This document shows positions 51,865 through 60,161 of a DNA stretch of 64,000 nucleotides, in pieces. How positions within the stretch are numbered: the stretch's first letter is position 1; every line of letters begins with the position of its first letter. Location: contig CAZNDB010000001.1 of the NCBI GenBank assembly GCA_964571725.1, positions 186,001 to 250,000 on the forward strand. Direction: 5' to 3'. The position numbers were made by a program, and so were the translations under genes. The notes beneath the pieces are model-generated. The model was not told the DNA's origin. It saw nothing but the letters and a program-made list of their open reading frames with translations, and ran no database searches. This DNA is from UBA1369 sp964571725. Its GTDB lineage: Bacteria; Patescibacteriota; Gracilibacteria; UBA1369.

Positions 51865-53019
51865 ATGTTCAATAAAAGATTTGTCTTTTTTGCAGGAGAA
51901 CCAAATTCTCCTTCAGCCCTGCCGGAAGTTAAGCCTGCTCCCGTGGAAACAAAAGAAGCGCCTGCTGCAAAAGTGGATTATTCAAAGGATGTGGAGCGAT
52001 ACGCGACAAATAAGGAAGAACTGCAAAAACTCAAAAAGCAGATAGACTATATTATCAGCCAGCCCGAAATTCAAAAATCCGTACAATTTAATGCTCTTCA
52101 GGCCATTGATGATGATATTACGCAATATCTGAATGGTGAAATCAGTGAGGTAAATAAAGATCTGATCGGACGATTTTTGGAACTTACCGATACGGTAATT
52201 CCAATGGAAATAGTATATTCCTCAATTGACGCTTCCTATGAGCCGACTCCTGGGAACAAGTCAAACATGGCGGCACCGGGCGTTGAGACGGCCGCCGCAG
52301 GAACTCCAGGTGGAGCAGCAGAGCAGAAGGAGGCGCCGAAGGGCAGACTGACAGACGTGGAACTGCAAGCGTCAAGAGACAGAATGGAAAGTGAGATCAC
52401 CTATCTGACCGACTATTACACCCAGAAGGGAGACAAGGGGAAAGTAGATCAGCTGTTGCAGCTTGGAATGCAGATCGCCGAAGACAAACAGGCGGGACGT
52501 GCGACGGAAAAGTATGCAGCGGAGGTAGCCAAATTGAGACCAGCGGAAGCGGAATACGCGGCCAACTTTGAAAAATATTACCAGGATTATCTGGCCTATC
52601 TGAACAATCCGAACAAAGCACCGGCAGCCTATGCCGTACCGGGAATCGACGCTGAAAAAGGAAACGCGGCAGCAGAGCAGAAGGAAGCACCGAAGGGCAG
52701 ACTGACAGACGTGGAACTGCAAGCGTCAAGAGACAGAATGGAAAGTGAGATCACCTATCTGACCGACTATTACACCCAGAAGGGAGACAAGGGGAAAGTA
52801 GATCAGCTGTTGCAGCTTGGAATGCAGATCGCCGAAGACAAACAGGCGGGACGTGCGACGGAAAAGTATGCAGCGGAGGTAGCCAAATTGAGACCAGCGG
52901 AAGCGGAATACGCGGCCAACTTTGAAAAATATTACCAGGATTATCTGGCCTATCTGAACAATCCGAACAAAGCACCGGCAGCCTATGCCGTACCGGGAAT
53001 TGACGCTGAAAAAAAGTAA
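51865..53019 (+). CDS. Hypothetical protein with two near-identical 118-residue repeats
   Basis: The 384-residue protein begins MFNKRFVFFAGEPNSPSAL, has a helical segment (about 30-115), then two copies of a 118-residue unit starting AAEQKEAPKGRLTDVELQAS and ending APAAYAVPGIDAEK. The units are predicted to be helical (RMESEITYLTDYYTQKGDKG) with a Tyr-rich helix (NFEKYYQDYLAYLNN). No signal peptide, membrane segment or known domain is seen. The DNA repeats differ at only a few bases, so the duplication is recent or homogenised. A strong promoter precedes it. Confidence 0.75.
   Translation: MFNKRFVFFAGEPNSPSALPEVKPAPVETKEAPAAKVDYSKDVERYATNKEELQKLKKQIDYIISQPEIQKSVQFNALQAIDDDITQYLNGEISEVNKDLIGRFLELTDTVIPMEIVYSSIDASYEPTPGNKSNMAAPGVETAAAGTPGGAAEQKEAPKGRLTDVELQASRDRMESEITYLTDYYTQKGDKGKVDQLLQLGMQIAEDKQAGRATEKYAAEVAKLRPAEAEYAANFEKYYQDYLAYLNNPNKAPAAYAVPGIDAEKGNAAAEQKEAPKGRLTDVELQASRDRMESEITYLTDYYTQKGDKGKVDQLLQLGMQIAEDKQAGRATEKYAAEVAKLRPAEAEYAANFEKYYQDYLAYLNNPNKAPAAYAVPGIDAEKK
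52315..53013 (+). repeat. Two direct tandem repeats of 354 bp inside one gene
   Basis: Copy 1 is 52315-52668 and copy 2 is 52669-53013 (the last few codons of the unit are replaced by the stop region). The differences I see by eye are AAGGAGGCGCCG versus AAGGAAGCACCG and GGAATCGAC versus GGAATTGAC. The unit is a multiple of three, so copy-number changes would keep the frame. Assemblers may collapse or expand such repeats. Confidence 0.95.
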
Positions 53020-53043
53020 AACCAATCAATAATACATACATCA

Positions 53044-53301
53044 ATGGTTGAAGGCAGTTTTGACAGACAATTCAAAAAATTAGTGATCATCAACCTCCTG
53101 GATGAGGCAAAAAAAGAGGAATTGCAGAGAAGATATGATGCTTCTCCCAAAGCCAAGCAAAGGACTTTCCTCACCTTAGCTCAGAAAATGGACAGATCTT
53201 ATGTCCAAAAGGCCAATTCTGATATGGAACTGTTGATCAAAAAAGCCCAATTATTGGTCGAAAAGATCAAAAACGGCCAGTCCGGCGGCGGGAAGCAATA
53301 A
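53044..53301 (+). CDS. Small helical hypothetical protein (85 aa)
   Basis: It starts 24 bp after the repeat-containing gene, probably in the same transcript. The protein is helical and charged (LLDEAKKEELQRRYDASPKAK; quoted in part; KMDRSYVQKANSDMELLIKK) with a flexible GGGKQ end. There is no signal peptide. I recognise no family; its position suggests it acts with the preceding protein. Its stop is 10 bp from the convergent lipoprotein gene. Confidence 0.6.
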   Translation: MVEGSFDRQFKKLVIINLLDEAKKEELQRRYDASPKAKQRTFLTLAQKMDRSYVQKANSDMELLIKKAQLLVEKIKNGQSGGGKQ

Positions 53302-53311
53302 GGCGTCCCGC

Positions 53312-54448
53312 TTAGCGGGTTCCGATTAAGGCGGAGATTAAATCATCTTTCGTTTTGGAACAAGTCTGATTGGGAAGATCTGGCGTATCAATGGCAAATT
53401 GCCGGGGTGAAAGATAAGTTTTGGCAACCTCGGCAATTGTTTTCGGCGCGAGTACCAGATAATTAATTTTACCGGTTTGCAAATAGGTGAGCGCATGTCC
53501 CATGTGCATCATCCCGGCCACTACAAACACAGTTTTTGCCTGGCCTGATCCTGTGCTCTTGTTTTTGGCATACTCCACTGCATTTTTTACTTCATCAATT
53601 GACTTCCCGGAAACCCGTTGATTCAACATACTGTTATAATCGCGATCCAATTGATAGGCTGCGCAATAACAGTCAGTGGCCTGTTTGTCTTCAGGATTGT
53701 TAAAAGCCCTTGTTTCTACCTGAGAGAACTTCACTTTACCTTGACCAAGATTGCAATAGGGAGACTTGGAATTAAAAATTTGATTGTAAAGCAGGCGGAT
53801 TCTGGCAATTTCACGGATTTCCGCACGGTCTATTTCGGTTTCCGTATCTATCATTTCCAGATCATGCTGATAAACTGCGGCTAAAAGTGGATTGGTTTGA
53901 ACAGAGGGATCCGCAAGCAATTCGGCAGATCGATCTACACGGCTTAAAGGGGGGGCCATACTGCATAGATCGGCCAATTTTGAATTGGTTTTCTGATCGC
54001 GACAAAAGATGTTCGTATCCGGGCCATGCCTCCATCTTTCTGGTGCAAAAGCGATTTTTCCATATCTTTTTATGGCCGCACCGAATAGGGAGATAATCTC
54101 CTTTTGAATATTAATGGCTTTGGTCAGATCCGGACTATTCAACTCTTTATGTATTTCGGGAACATAAACTATTGTTGGGGCATCGGGGGAATAAAAATGT
54201 TTGTCGATCAGTACTGCATCATCCTGAAAAAAGGAAAGATCGTCAGAAATAGTTTCCGGGCTTGGGGAGGCAACGTCATAAGACACTGTGTTTCCGTTTG
54301 AAAGAGGCAACGTGCAATCGGCCCCTCCGGGTTGATTTAACGAAGAGGACAGGGGACGAGGGGTATGCAGATGATACTGAGGAGAACAAGCAAAAAGAGT
54401 ACTCAGTAAGGCTGAACCAACCAGATTTTTAGCATCGGGAAATTTCAT
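53312..54448 (-). CDS. Lipoprotein, possibly TraB/ChaN/TIKI-like fold
   Basis: The N-terminus has a lipoprotein signal (NLVGSALLSTLFAC, lipobox LFAC). The 378-residue protein contains IVYVPEIHKELNSPDLTKAI near residue 95 and VFVVAGMMHMGHALTYLQTGK near 320. The second block resembles the C-terminal GxxH(M)xG motif of the TraB/ChaN/TIKI-type superfamily, and the first could be the matching N-terminal GExH-type motif (here PEIH), but the match is weak. Several Cys (SPYCNLGQG; CYCAAYQLDRD) may form disulfides. Substrate and role are unknown. Confidence 0.65.
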   Translation of the reverse strand: MKFPDAKNLVGSALLSTLFACSPQYHLHTPRPLSSSLNQPGGADCTLPLSNGNTVSYDVASPSPETISDDLSFFQDDAVLIDKHFYSPDAPTIVYVPEIHKELNSPDLTKAINIQKEIISLFGAAIKRYGKIAFAPERWRHGPDTNIFCRDQKTNSKLADLCSMAPPLSRVDRSAELLADPSVQTNPLLAAVYQHDLEMIDTETEIDRAEIREIARIRLLYNQIFNSKSPYCNLGQGKVKFSQVETRAFNNPEDKQATDCYCAAYQLDRDYNSMLNQRVSGKSIDEVKNAVEYAKNKSTGSGQAKTVFVVAGMMHMGHALTYLQTGKINYLVLAPKTIAEVAKTYLSPRQFAIDTPDLPNQTCSKTKDDLISALIGTR

Positions 54449-54551
54449 TTCAAAATAATTACAAGAGTTGATTATGCCACAAAAATAAGAAAAGTCAATA
54501 TTAATGCACAGTCAAAAAAATATAGAGTTTGTGCTTCTATTCAGCTGAAAA

Positions 54552-56366
54552 TTATCGTTTAATCTCCACCTTAATGTTGTCCGGAACGGAGGGCAAAGTC
54601 GGGGCCCAGGCCGGCCAGGTGTTGATTTCCACCCTTTCAATTTCCGGCAGATTTTGGATGAAGTCGCGGGCTTCCCGGATGTTTTTACCCACAATGCTTT
54701 CTTTGATTTTCTTGATCAGCCGGTCGCCGTTTTCCTTCTTGGGACTTACTTCAAACTCCTCGATACCCTGAATGGTGGCCGTAATGGTGATTTTCTGGGC
54801 TGCCTTGTCGTAACTGACCAGTTTCATAGTCAGGGAATCTTCGTCCACGCTGGCCAGAGTCTTTTCGGGATTCTTCTTCAGTTTAATCTCGCGCTTCAGT
54901 ATGCCCAGAAGTTCGTCCATGTCATAAGCAACGCCGCTCACTACCATGCTGCCTTTGACATCGAAAGAATCAAGTTTTTGGCCTTCGATATTGGTGGGGA
55001 TGTTGATCTTGGGAGTGCCGTATTCAATTGTGTCTTTGGCAATCAGCAGCGCCAGTTTGGTGTTCTGGGTTTCATTGCGCTTGGTGATGACTGCTTTCAA
55101 TTCGGCCTCGGCCGAGCCCTTGAGTTCACTTTCCATCTTCAATTGGGCCGCCTGTACGTCTTCTTTGCTGATAAACTTAACCACATTGGTTACGCCGCCC
55201 GTAAAAGGCGAGCTGCTGACGGCAAAAAGCTTTTTCTGATTTTCGGCGGAAAGAGCCGGCAGGAAGAATTTGACTTCTCCCGACAGATTTCCTCTTTCAC
55301 CGATCGGTTGGCCAAAAGAATCAAGGTCATCCGCCGTCACGTCAACCTCCAGTTCTCCCGGTTTGTCGGCAGACCCCGCAGGAACCGTAACCGCTTTGCT
55401 GATCCTGAAAACCAGTCCGTCGGCGGTCTGAAAGCGGGTTTTTGGAACCAGCGGCCAGTCGTTCGGGCTGATATTCTGGATTTTTACTTTACCGCGTGCA
55501 CTCATCCCCCCCTGCGCGTCTTTTCCGGTGGCCTGAAAGGTGAATACTTTATCGATTTGAGTAGTAATCCGGTAGCTGGGGATCATATTGTTGGGACGGG
55601 TGTCCAATTCCGCCCTGTTTCTGTCCACATCTGCCAGTATGACGTTTTTCGGCACCTCAATCACGCTGGATTTGGGTGTCAGAATCAAGGTGGCGCCGGG
55701 CAAGGCGATGTAAGAAATAGCCATGAGAATTATCACGCTGACCGCCACCAGTCCGAATAATGCTTTTTTATTAGGCGCAATCAGTACCAGCGAGGACTTG
55801 TTTCCGCTGTGCTTTTCCTTCTTTTTATCGAAATCACGGGCGCTCAGATTGGTATTGCTGGGCAGTATCTGTATGCGGCCCTTGGTGGTACGCTTAACCA
55901 GTTCGGAAATGGAGAATTTCTTCTCATTGCTGCGGCTGGGGGACTCATCGTTCAGGCTGTTGACCGAAGCTTTCAGCGGAGTGATTTCATTTTCGGCATT
56001 TTCCCTGAATTTACCCGCGACCAGGGAAGGATGGTCCTGCCCCTCCAGCTTGTCATAGACCTTCAATCCCACTCTGTTGCAGAGATTGAAACCGTTACTG
56101 TCGTTGGTTACGATAAAAATATTTTTATCCAGATCGGCAGCTTTTCTCTTGAGTATTTTTAGGTTGATGGCACTCTGAAAAATGACGGCCCGCTGCGGAA
56201 TTACCAGATAAATATTCTTGTGTTTAATCTTATTCAGCTTGTCATAGATGGTGGTGATTTCATCATCTATTTCTATGTAAAGAATTTTTTTGGTTGATGA
56301 ACCGGGAAGCTTTCTGGGAGCGGCATCGTCAACCGAGACCTTTATTTTTTTCTTTTGTATTACCAT
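54552..56366 (-). CDS. Baseplate J-like membrane protein
   Basis: The 604-residue protein has a cytoplasmic N-terminal domain (about residues 25-110, ILYIEIDDEITTIYDKLNKI; IYLVIPQRAVIF), a linker, one transmembrane helix at about 208-230 (ALFGLVAVSVIILMAISYIA), and an extracytoplasmic part with a baseplate J/gp47-like segment (ARGKVKIQNISPNDWPLVPKT). This architecture is known to me mainly from CPR genomes and has no proven function. It follows ftsA by 3 bp, so the two gene products are probably made together. Confidence 0.75.
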   Translation of the reverse strand: MVIQKKKIKVSVDDAAPRKLPGSSTKKILYIEIDDEITTIYDKLNKIKHKNIYLVIPQRAVIFQSAINLKILKRKAADLDKNIFIVTNDSNGFNLCNRVGLKVYDKLEGQDHPSLVAGKFRENAENEITPLKASVNSLNDESPSRSNEKKFSISELVKRTTKGRIQILPSNTNLSARDFDKKKEKHSGNKSSLVLIAPNKKALFGLVAVSVIILMAISYIALPGATLILTPKSSVIEVPKNVILADVDRNRAELDTRPNNMIPSYRITTQIDKVFTFQATGKDAQGGMSARGKVKIQNISPNDWPLVPKTRFQTADGLVFRISKAVTVPAGSADKPGELEVDVTADDLDSFGQPIGERGNLSGEVKFFLPALSAENQKKLFAVSSSPFTGGVTNVVKFISKEDVQAAQLKMESELKGSAEAELKAVITKRNETQNTKLALLIAKDTIEYGTPKINIPTNIEGQKLDSFDVKGSMVVSGVAYDMDELLGILKREIKLKKNPEKTLASVDEDSLTMKLVSYDKAAQKITITATIQGIEEFEVSPKKENGDRLIKKIKESIVGKNIREARDFIQNLPEIERVEINTWPAWAPTLPSVPDNIKVEIKR

Positions 56367-56369
56367 AAA

Positions 56370-57623
56370 CTATATTTGCATGAGGCGAACCACCTTTTTA
56401 AGTAATTTGGCCAGAATCTGTTCCTCGCCGACATATTCCAGTCCGATATTGGCCAGGGCCACGGAAGGAACGTCAATTGGATCCTTCAGCTGGCGGGTTT
56501 CATCAATCATATTGGTAATCATTTTCGGTTCCAGAAAGGAAACGGCCGGTTTTTTGGGAAAGGGGAGTGACTGGGTCCATTCACGGCTGTCCAGAACCTC
56601 CTTGATTTCCGGAAGCAGGCTTCCTCCGCCGCAGATATAAATCCTGGAAGGAAGTATGTCGATTTTTTCCATTTCAGCCAGGGTCAACGCCACGCCGGAA
56701 ATCCAGACCTGACAGTCGGATTTCATGGCTTCCCTGACAATTCTCTGTGATTGTTTTTCCAGTTTTTCATCGGAATAGGCCAGCTTCACCTTTTCGGCGT
56801 CTTCATAACCGATTGAGAGTGCCTGGGCCAGTCTCTTGGTGAATGACCGGCCTCCCAGCGTAAACATTTTCGTACCCTCCACGCTGCCGTTGCTGACTAC
56901 CGCTACGTCGGTGGTGCCGCCGCCCATATCGATAAAGACCGCGCTCAGATTCCCTCCGTCTTCATGGCTGAGGCAGCGGGCCAGCGCGTAGGGGCCGGCC
57001 GTAATGGCCAATAAATCCATATCCAGTTCGGCCGCGATGGTTTGCAGCGACCCGTAATGAACCAGTGGCGCGAAAGCGTTAAAAATACTGATGGTAACCT
57101 CTTTGCCCTGGAAACCCAGCGGGTTGGATACCTTGTAACCGTCAATTCTGACGTCCACAATGGCCGCGTTGACCAGTTTGATGTCTATCTCGTTATAACC
57201 TGTTTCAAAAGCCATTTCCGAACGGACTTCATCAAAGGCTTTCCATTGTACTTTATGGACAATATTTTTCAGCTCGGCCAGATCGATTTTGGTATCGGGT
57301 TCGCGGCGGGTATAGGAAATTGTAGTCGTGGCTCCTTTGACCAGTTCACCGGCGATCCCCATTACCAGCTGATCTGTGGAAACACCGGCCATTTTTTCCG
57401 CTTTGCGTATGGCCTCGTTGCAATTGTTGATGACCGATCCGATGTCGGTTACGGCACCGCTGGCCATGTCACCCAGGCGCTGTTTTTGCCGTCCCACGCC
57501 CAATACTCTTCCGCGGTCTCCCTCGGCCGAGCAAACCAGTGCCTTAACTACCTCCGTCCCGATGTCCAGCGCGATAAATAACTTCCCGCCGGCAATTTTC
57601 TGTGTCTTTTGAAAGATGGCCAT
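56370..57623 (-). CDS. ftsA: FtsA-like actin-family protein
   Basis: FtsA is the actin-like protein that ties FtsZ to the membrane. The 417-residue protein has the phosphate 1 motif IALDIGTEVVKALV, the SHS2/1C domain (EVTISIFNAFAPLVHYGSL), phosphate 2 FIDMGGGTTDVAVV and the adenosine motif YICGGGSLLPEI. It ends with KLLKKVVRLMQI, an amphipathic helix like the FtsA membrane-targeting sequence. No ftsZ is adjacent. A PilM-like identity is the alternative, but the C-terminal helix favours FtsA. Confidence 0.85.
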   Translation of the reverse strand: MAIFQKTQKIAGGKLFIALDIGTEVVKALVCSAEGDRGRVLGVGRQKQRLGDMASGAVTDIGSVINNCNEAIRKAEKMAGVSTDQLVMGIAGELVKGATTTISYTRREPDTKIDLAELKNIVHKVQWKAFDEVRSEMAFETGYNEIDIKLVNAAIVDVRIDGYKVSNPLGFQGKEVTISIFNAFAPLVHYGSLQTIAAELDMDLLAITAGPYALARCLSHEDGGNLSAVFIDMGGGTTDVAVVSNGSVEGTKMFTLGGRSFTKRLAQALSIGYEDAEKVKLAYSDEKLEKQSQRIVREAMKSDCQVWISGVALTLAEMEKIDILPSRIYICGGGSLLPEIKEVLDSREWTQSLPFPKKPAVSFLEPKMITNMIDETRQLKDPIDVPSVALANIGLEYVGEEQILAKLLKKVVRLMQI

Positions 57624-57695
57624 TTGAATTGTATTTTTTCTAGGTGGCTCTGAAAATATCCTTTCAACAATCGCTGCCGGAGGGGTGTATCTTAC

Positions 57696-57834
57696 CGCGA
57701 ATTATCGCGAACTTCAGAGCAAAATTAAATCATGACAATATTAGGCTTCTGCGCCCTGAGGGTCAAGTTAAATGGACTATCAGAACCAATTATCGCAAGA
57801 CATAAAAAACCTGTTTTAGGACATTGCGATTAAT
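57696..57834. promoter_or_regulatory. Inverted-repeat cluster upstream of ftsA
   Basis: A hairpin CGCGA-ATTA-TCGCG lies at 57696-57709; AATTATCGC occurs there (57700-57708) and again at 57788-57796, and an inverted near-copy TTGCGATTAAT is at 57824-57834, overlapping the FemAB stop. The 206-bp interval is one of the larger ones in the window and precedes ftsA and its partner. It could be an operator; no -10 is clear. Confidence 0.4.
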
Positions 57835-58843
57835 ACCCCCTCTTGATTCTTCTGGCGGTTTCTACCAGGAAGTTCAGCCAATATTTGAGGGTAAGAGGTT
57901 TGTCCTGACAGTGCAGAAGTGACTTGCCGGTGCCTCCAAAACCCTGTTTGAAAAAACTCAGGCCCGACCAGGGATGCTTGGGCGCGTTTTCCACCACGCC
58001 CCAAAAATTGTATCTTTTCAGTCCGCGCTTTTTGGCTTCCCGGATAGCCTCCCATTGGATCAGATAGGACCCCGGAATTTTATTGTATTCGGACAGTGAT
58101 GCTCCGTGATGATAAACGCCTTCCGTCCCGTAGAACATGATAATCGCGCCTGCAATAATCTTCCCTTCATATTCGGCCAGATAAATTTTTAATTCGTCTT
58201 TGCTGCCGAAAGTCTCCAGTTGGGCTTGGAGATAATTCCATGAGTAAGGCACAAAGTGCTGGCGGCGGGAAGTTTCCAGATGAACGTCGTAAAACTTTTT
58301 CAGCAGTTCCTCCGTCGCGCCGGAAAGAATTCTGATCGGCATTTTGGAGGCCTGTTTCAGGGCATGGCGGGTGTTCTTGCGCATGTCGGCCAATAGCGCG
58401 CGCTCGTCTTTGGACAGATCCAGCAGCCATAACAATTCCGGATGCATCATGTGCACGGGGGCGTTGCGGAAACCGTTCCATTTAAACCAGTTGAGGTGTT
58501 CGGGGCCTTCTTCCAACAGAGGACTGAAACGAAGAAAATCAACTTTCATTTCGCGGGCTTTGTTTTCCAGAAATACCAACAGGGTTTCCAGTTTCTCCTG
58601 ATTGATCAGGGGATAGGGTAAAAACAAATATCGGCCTCTTTTAGCTTTAAAAAGTATCGCCAGATAGGAGGCAACAATTTCCTCCTGCTCGTTTTCCATC
58701 AGCAGATAGAGTGGCTCATTGCCGAGCAGGGACTGCATTTTTCCGTAATCGAAGGACTGTAAAAATGAGCGGCTGTCCTCGCGGATTTTCAACTGCCCTT
58801 TCTGATATTCGATTTCATTTTTGGTGAGTCTAATCTTCAGCAT
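57830..58843 (-). CDS. FemAB/FemX-type peptidoglycan bridge aminoacyltransferase
   Basis: FemX-type enzymes transfer amino acids from aminoacyl-tRNA to the lipid II stem peptide. The 337-residue protein has the two-GNAT architecture, with RKNTRHALKQASK in the family's motif region, then YEGKIIAGAIIMFYG, YHHGASLSEYNKIPGSYLIQW and YNFWGVVENAPKHPWSGLSFFKQGFGG (quoted as YNFWGV...GLSFFKQGFGG). It overlaps the aminotransferase gene by 14 bp and belongs to an operon with the MurF-like gene and hydrolase, all concerned with the envelope. Confidence 0.88.
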   Translation of the reverse strand: MLKIRLTKNEIEYQKGQLKIREDSRSFLQSFDYGKMQSLLGNEPLYLLMENEQEEIVASYLAILFKAKRGRYLFLPYPLINQEKLETLLVFLENKAREMKVDFLRFSPLLEEGPEHLNWFKWNGFRNAPVHMMHPELLWLLDLSKDERALLADMRKNTRHALKQASKMPIRILSGATEELLKKFYDVHLETSRRQHFVPYSWNYLQAQLETFGSKDELKIYLAEYEGKIIAGAIIMFYGTEGVYHHGASLSEYNKIPGSYLIQWEAIREAKKRGLKRYNFWGVVENAPKHPWSGLSFFKQGFGGTGKSLLHCQDKPLTLKYWLNFLVETARRIKRGY

Positions 58844-60161
58844 AGCGGTTTACCAGGTTAACAATTTTCTGCAGATCTTTTTTGGTCAGGGACTGATGGG
58901 TGGGTAAATTAATAATTTCGGAGTTGAATTGCTCGCAGACAGGACAGCTGCCGGTTTTGTAGCCGGTTTTTGCAGCGTCAATATCCGGAGGGGCTATCGG
59001 TACGCTATACCAGTCGCCCAGGATCACACCTTGTCTTTTTGCTTCCCGCCGTACTTTTCCGGGATTTTTAATCAGCAGGGGATAGCGCAGAAAAATTGCG
59101 CCGGGCAGGTTTGCGGGGTTAAGATGACGTCCGGTTTTCAGATGATCGTTGTAAAATTGTGCGGTAGTTCGGCGGTGCTGATTGAAAATTTTCAGCAGTT
59201 TCATCTGAATCAGGGCTATCCGGGCCATGGCATTGGGCAGTTTGGATACGAATTGCCGGGGTTTTCGCGAATGTTTTTCCGCCGGCGTGACCTCCAGATT
59301 GATTAAACGCAGTTTCTGCGCCGCCACCAGCAGCATTTTGCCCAGCCAGATTGAATATAGAAATTTGGCGGCGCTGCAAACGACCGGGTGCATCAGGGTT
59401 TGAAATATATAACCGCCTTCCGCCTGTTTTAAATCCGCTTCACGGCTTTCCAGTTCCTTCAGATATTTTTCATTGTTGCAGACCAGGACGCCTCCGTTGA
59501 CGCAGGAAACCACTTTGGAACGGCCCAGACTGAAAAAAGCCAGGTCGCCGTAGCTGCCCACCGGCTTATCACCGGCCCAGGCGGCGTTTCCGCCCGCTAT
59601 TGCCACTTTCGCGTCAGCAGAGGTCGCGTTTTCGCCAGCCGCTGCCGCTTTCCCGCCAACCGTCGCCCCCAGCGCATGGGCACAGTCTTCAATCAATATT
59701 AGTCCTTTTTCTTCGCAGATTTTTTGAATTTCGCGGACTTTCCCGGGTACGCCAAAGGTGTGCTGAATAATTACTGCTTTGGTCCGGTGGGTAATTTTTT
59801 TCCGGAGATCATCCGGATCCAGATTAAAATGACTGTCGATATCCGCGTAAACCGGCTTGCCGCCGGCCCAGAGAATGGAATTTACCACCACCATGCAGGT
59901 AAAGCTCTGTACAATAACTTCACTGCCGGCCTCCAGTTTAAGAGCTATTAATATTTGTAACAGGGCCTCCCTTCCGCTCCCCACCGCCGAAACGTATTTG
60001 CCTCCAGTCATCTCCCGAAACGCCTGCTCCAGCTGTCCGACCGCCGGCCCTTTTTTCCAGGAAAACCATTCCCAGGGCAGAATCAGCATGCCCAGCGCGG
60101 CCAGAGTATCTCTCCAGGTATTGTTCGGCGAGAGTGCGATATGAATTGTTTTAAAGCTCAT
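58830..60161 (-). CDS. DegT/DnrJ/EryC1/StrS aminotransferase with a 14-residue repeat insertion
   Basis: PLP-dependent sugar aminotransferases of this family make amino-sugars for surface glycans. The 443-residue protein has SGREALLQILIAL, EVIVQSFTCMVVVNSILWAGG, LILIEDCAHALGA and the PLP-Lys region FFSLGRSKVVSCVNGG. Between ALGATVGG and SYGDLAFFS, where the family has about 8-10 residues, there is an Ala/Gly-rich insertion (GKAAAAGENATSA, DAKVAIAGGNAAWA). The C-terminal region is typical (HQSLTKKDLQKIV). The start overlaps the MurF-like gene by 11 bp. Confidence 0.9.
   Translation of the reverse strand: MSFKTIHIALSPNNTWRDTLAALGMLILPWEWFSWKKGPAVGQLEQAFREMTGGKYVSAVGSGREALLQILIALKLEAGSEVIVQSFTCMVVVNSILWAGGKPVYADIDSHFNLDPDDLRKKITHRTKAVIIQHTFGVPGKVREIQKICEEKGLILIEDCAHALGATVGGKAAAAGENATSADAKVAIAGGNAAWAGDKPVGSYGDLAFFSLGRSKVVSCVNGGVLVCNNEKYLKELESREADLKQAEGGYIFQTLMHPVVCSAAKFLYSIWLGKMLLVAAQKLRLINLEVTPAEKHSRKPRQFVSKLPNAMARIALIQMKLLKIFNQHRRTTAQFYNDHLKTGRHLNPANLPGAIFLRYPLLIKNPGKVRREAKRQGVILGDWYSVPIAPPDIDAAKTGYKTGSCPVCEQFNSEIINLPTHQSLTKKDLQKIVNLVNRYAED

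Noticed and set aside
52372..53044. Several repeated minus-strand frames across the 354-bp tandem repeat
   Set aside because: They repeat only because the DNA repeats; they are antisense to the plus-strand gene, which has a strong promoter.
54654..55760. 368-codon open frame on the plus strand opposite the baseplate J-like gene
   Set aside because: The frame is a shadow of the real gene; the product has no recognisable motif.
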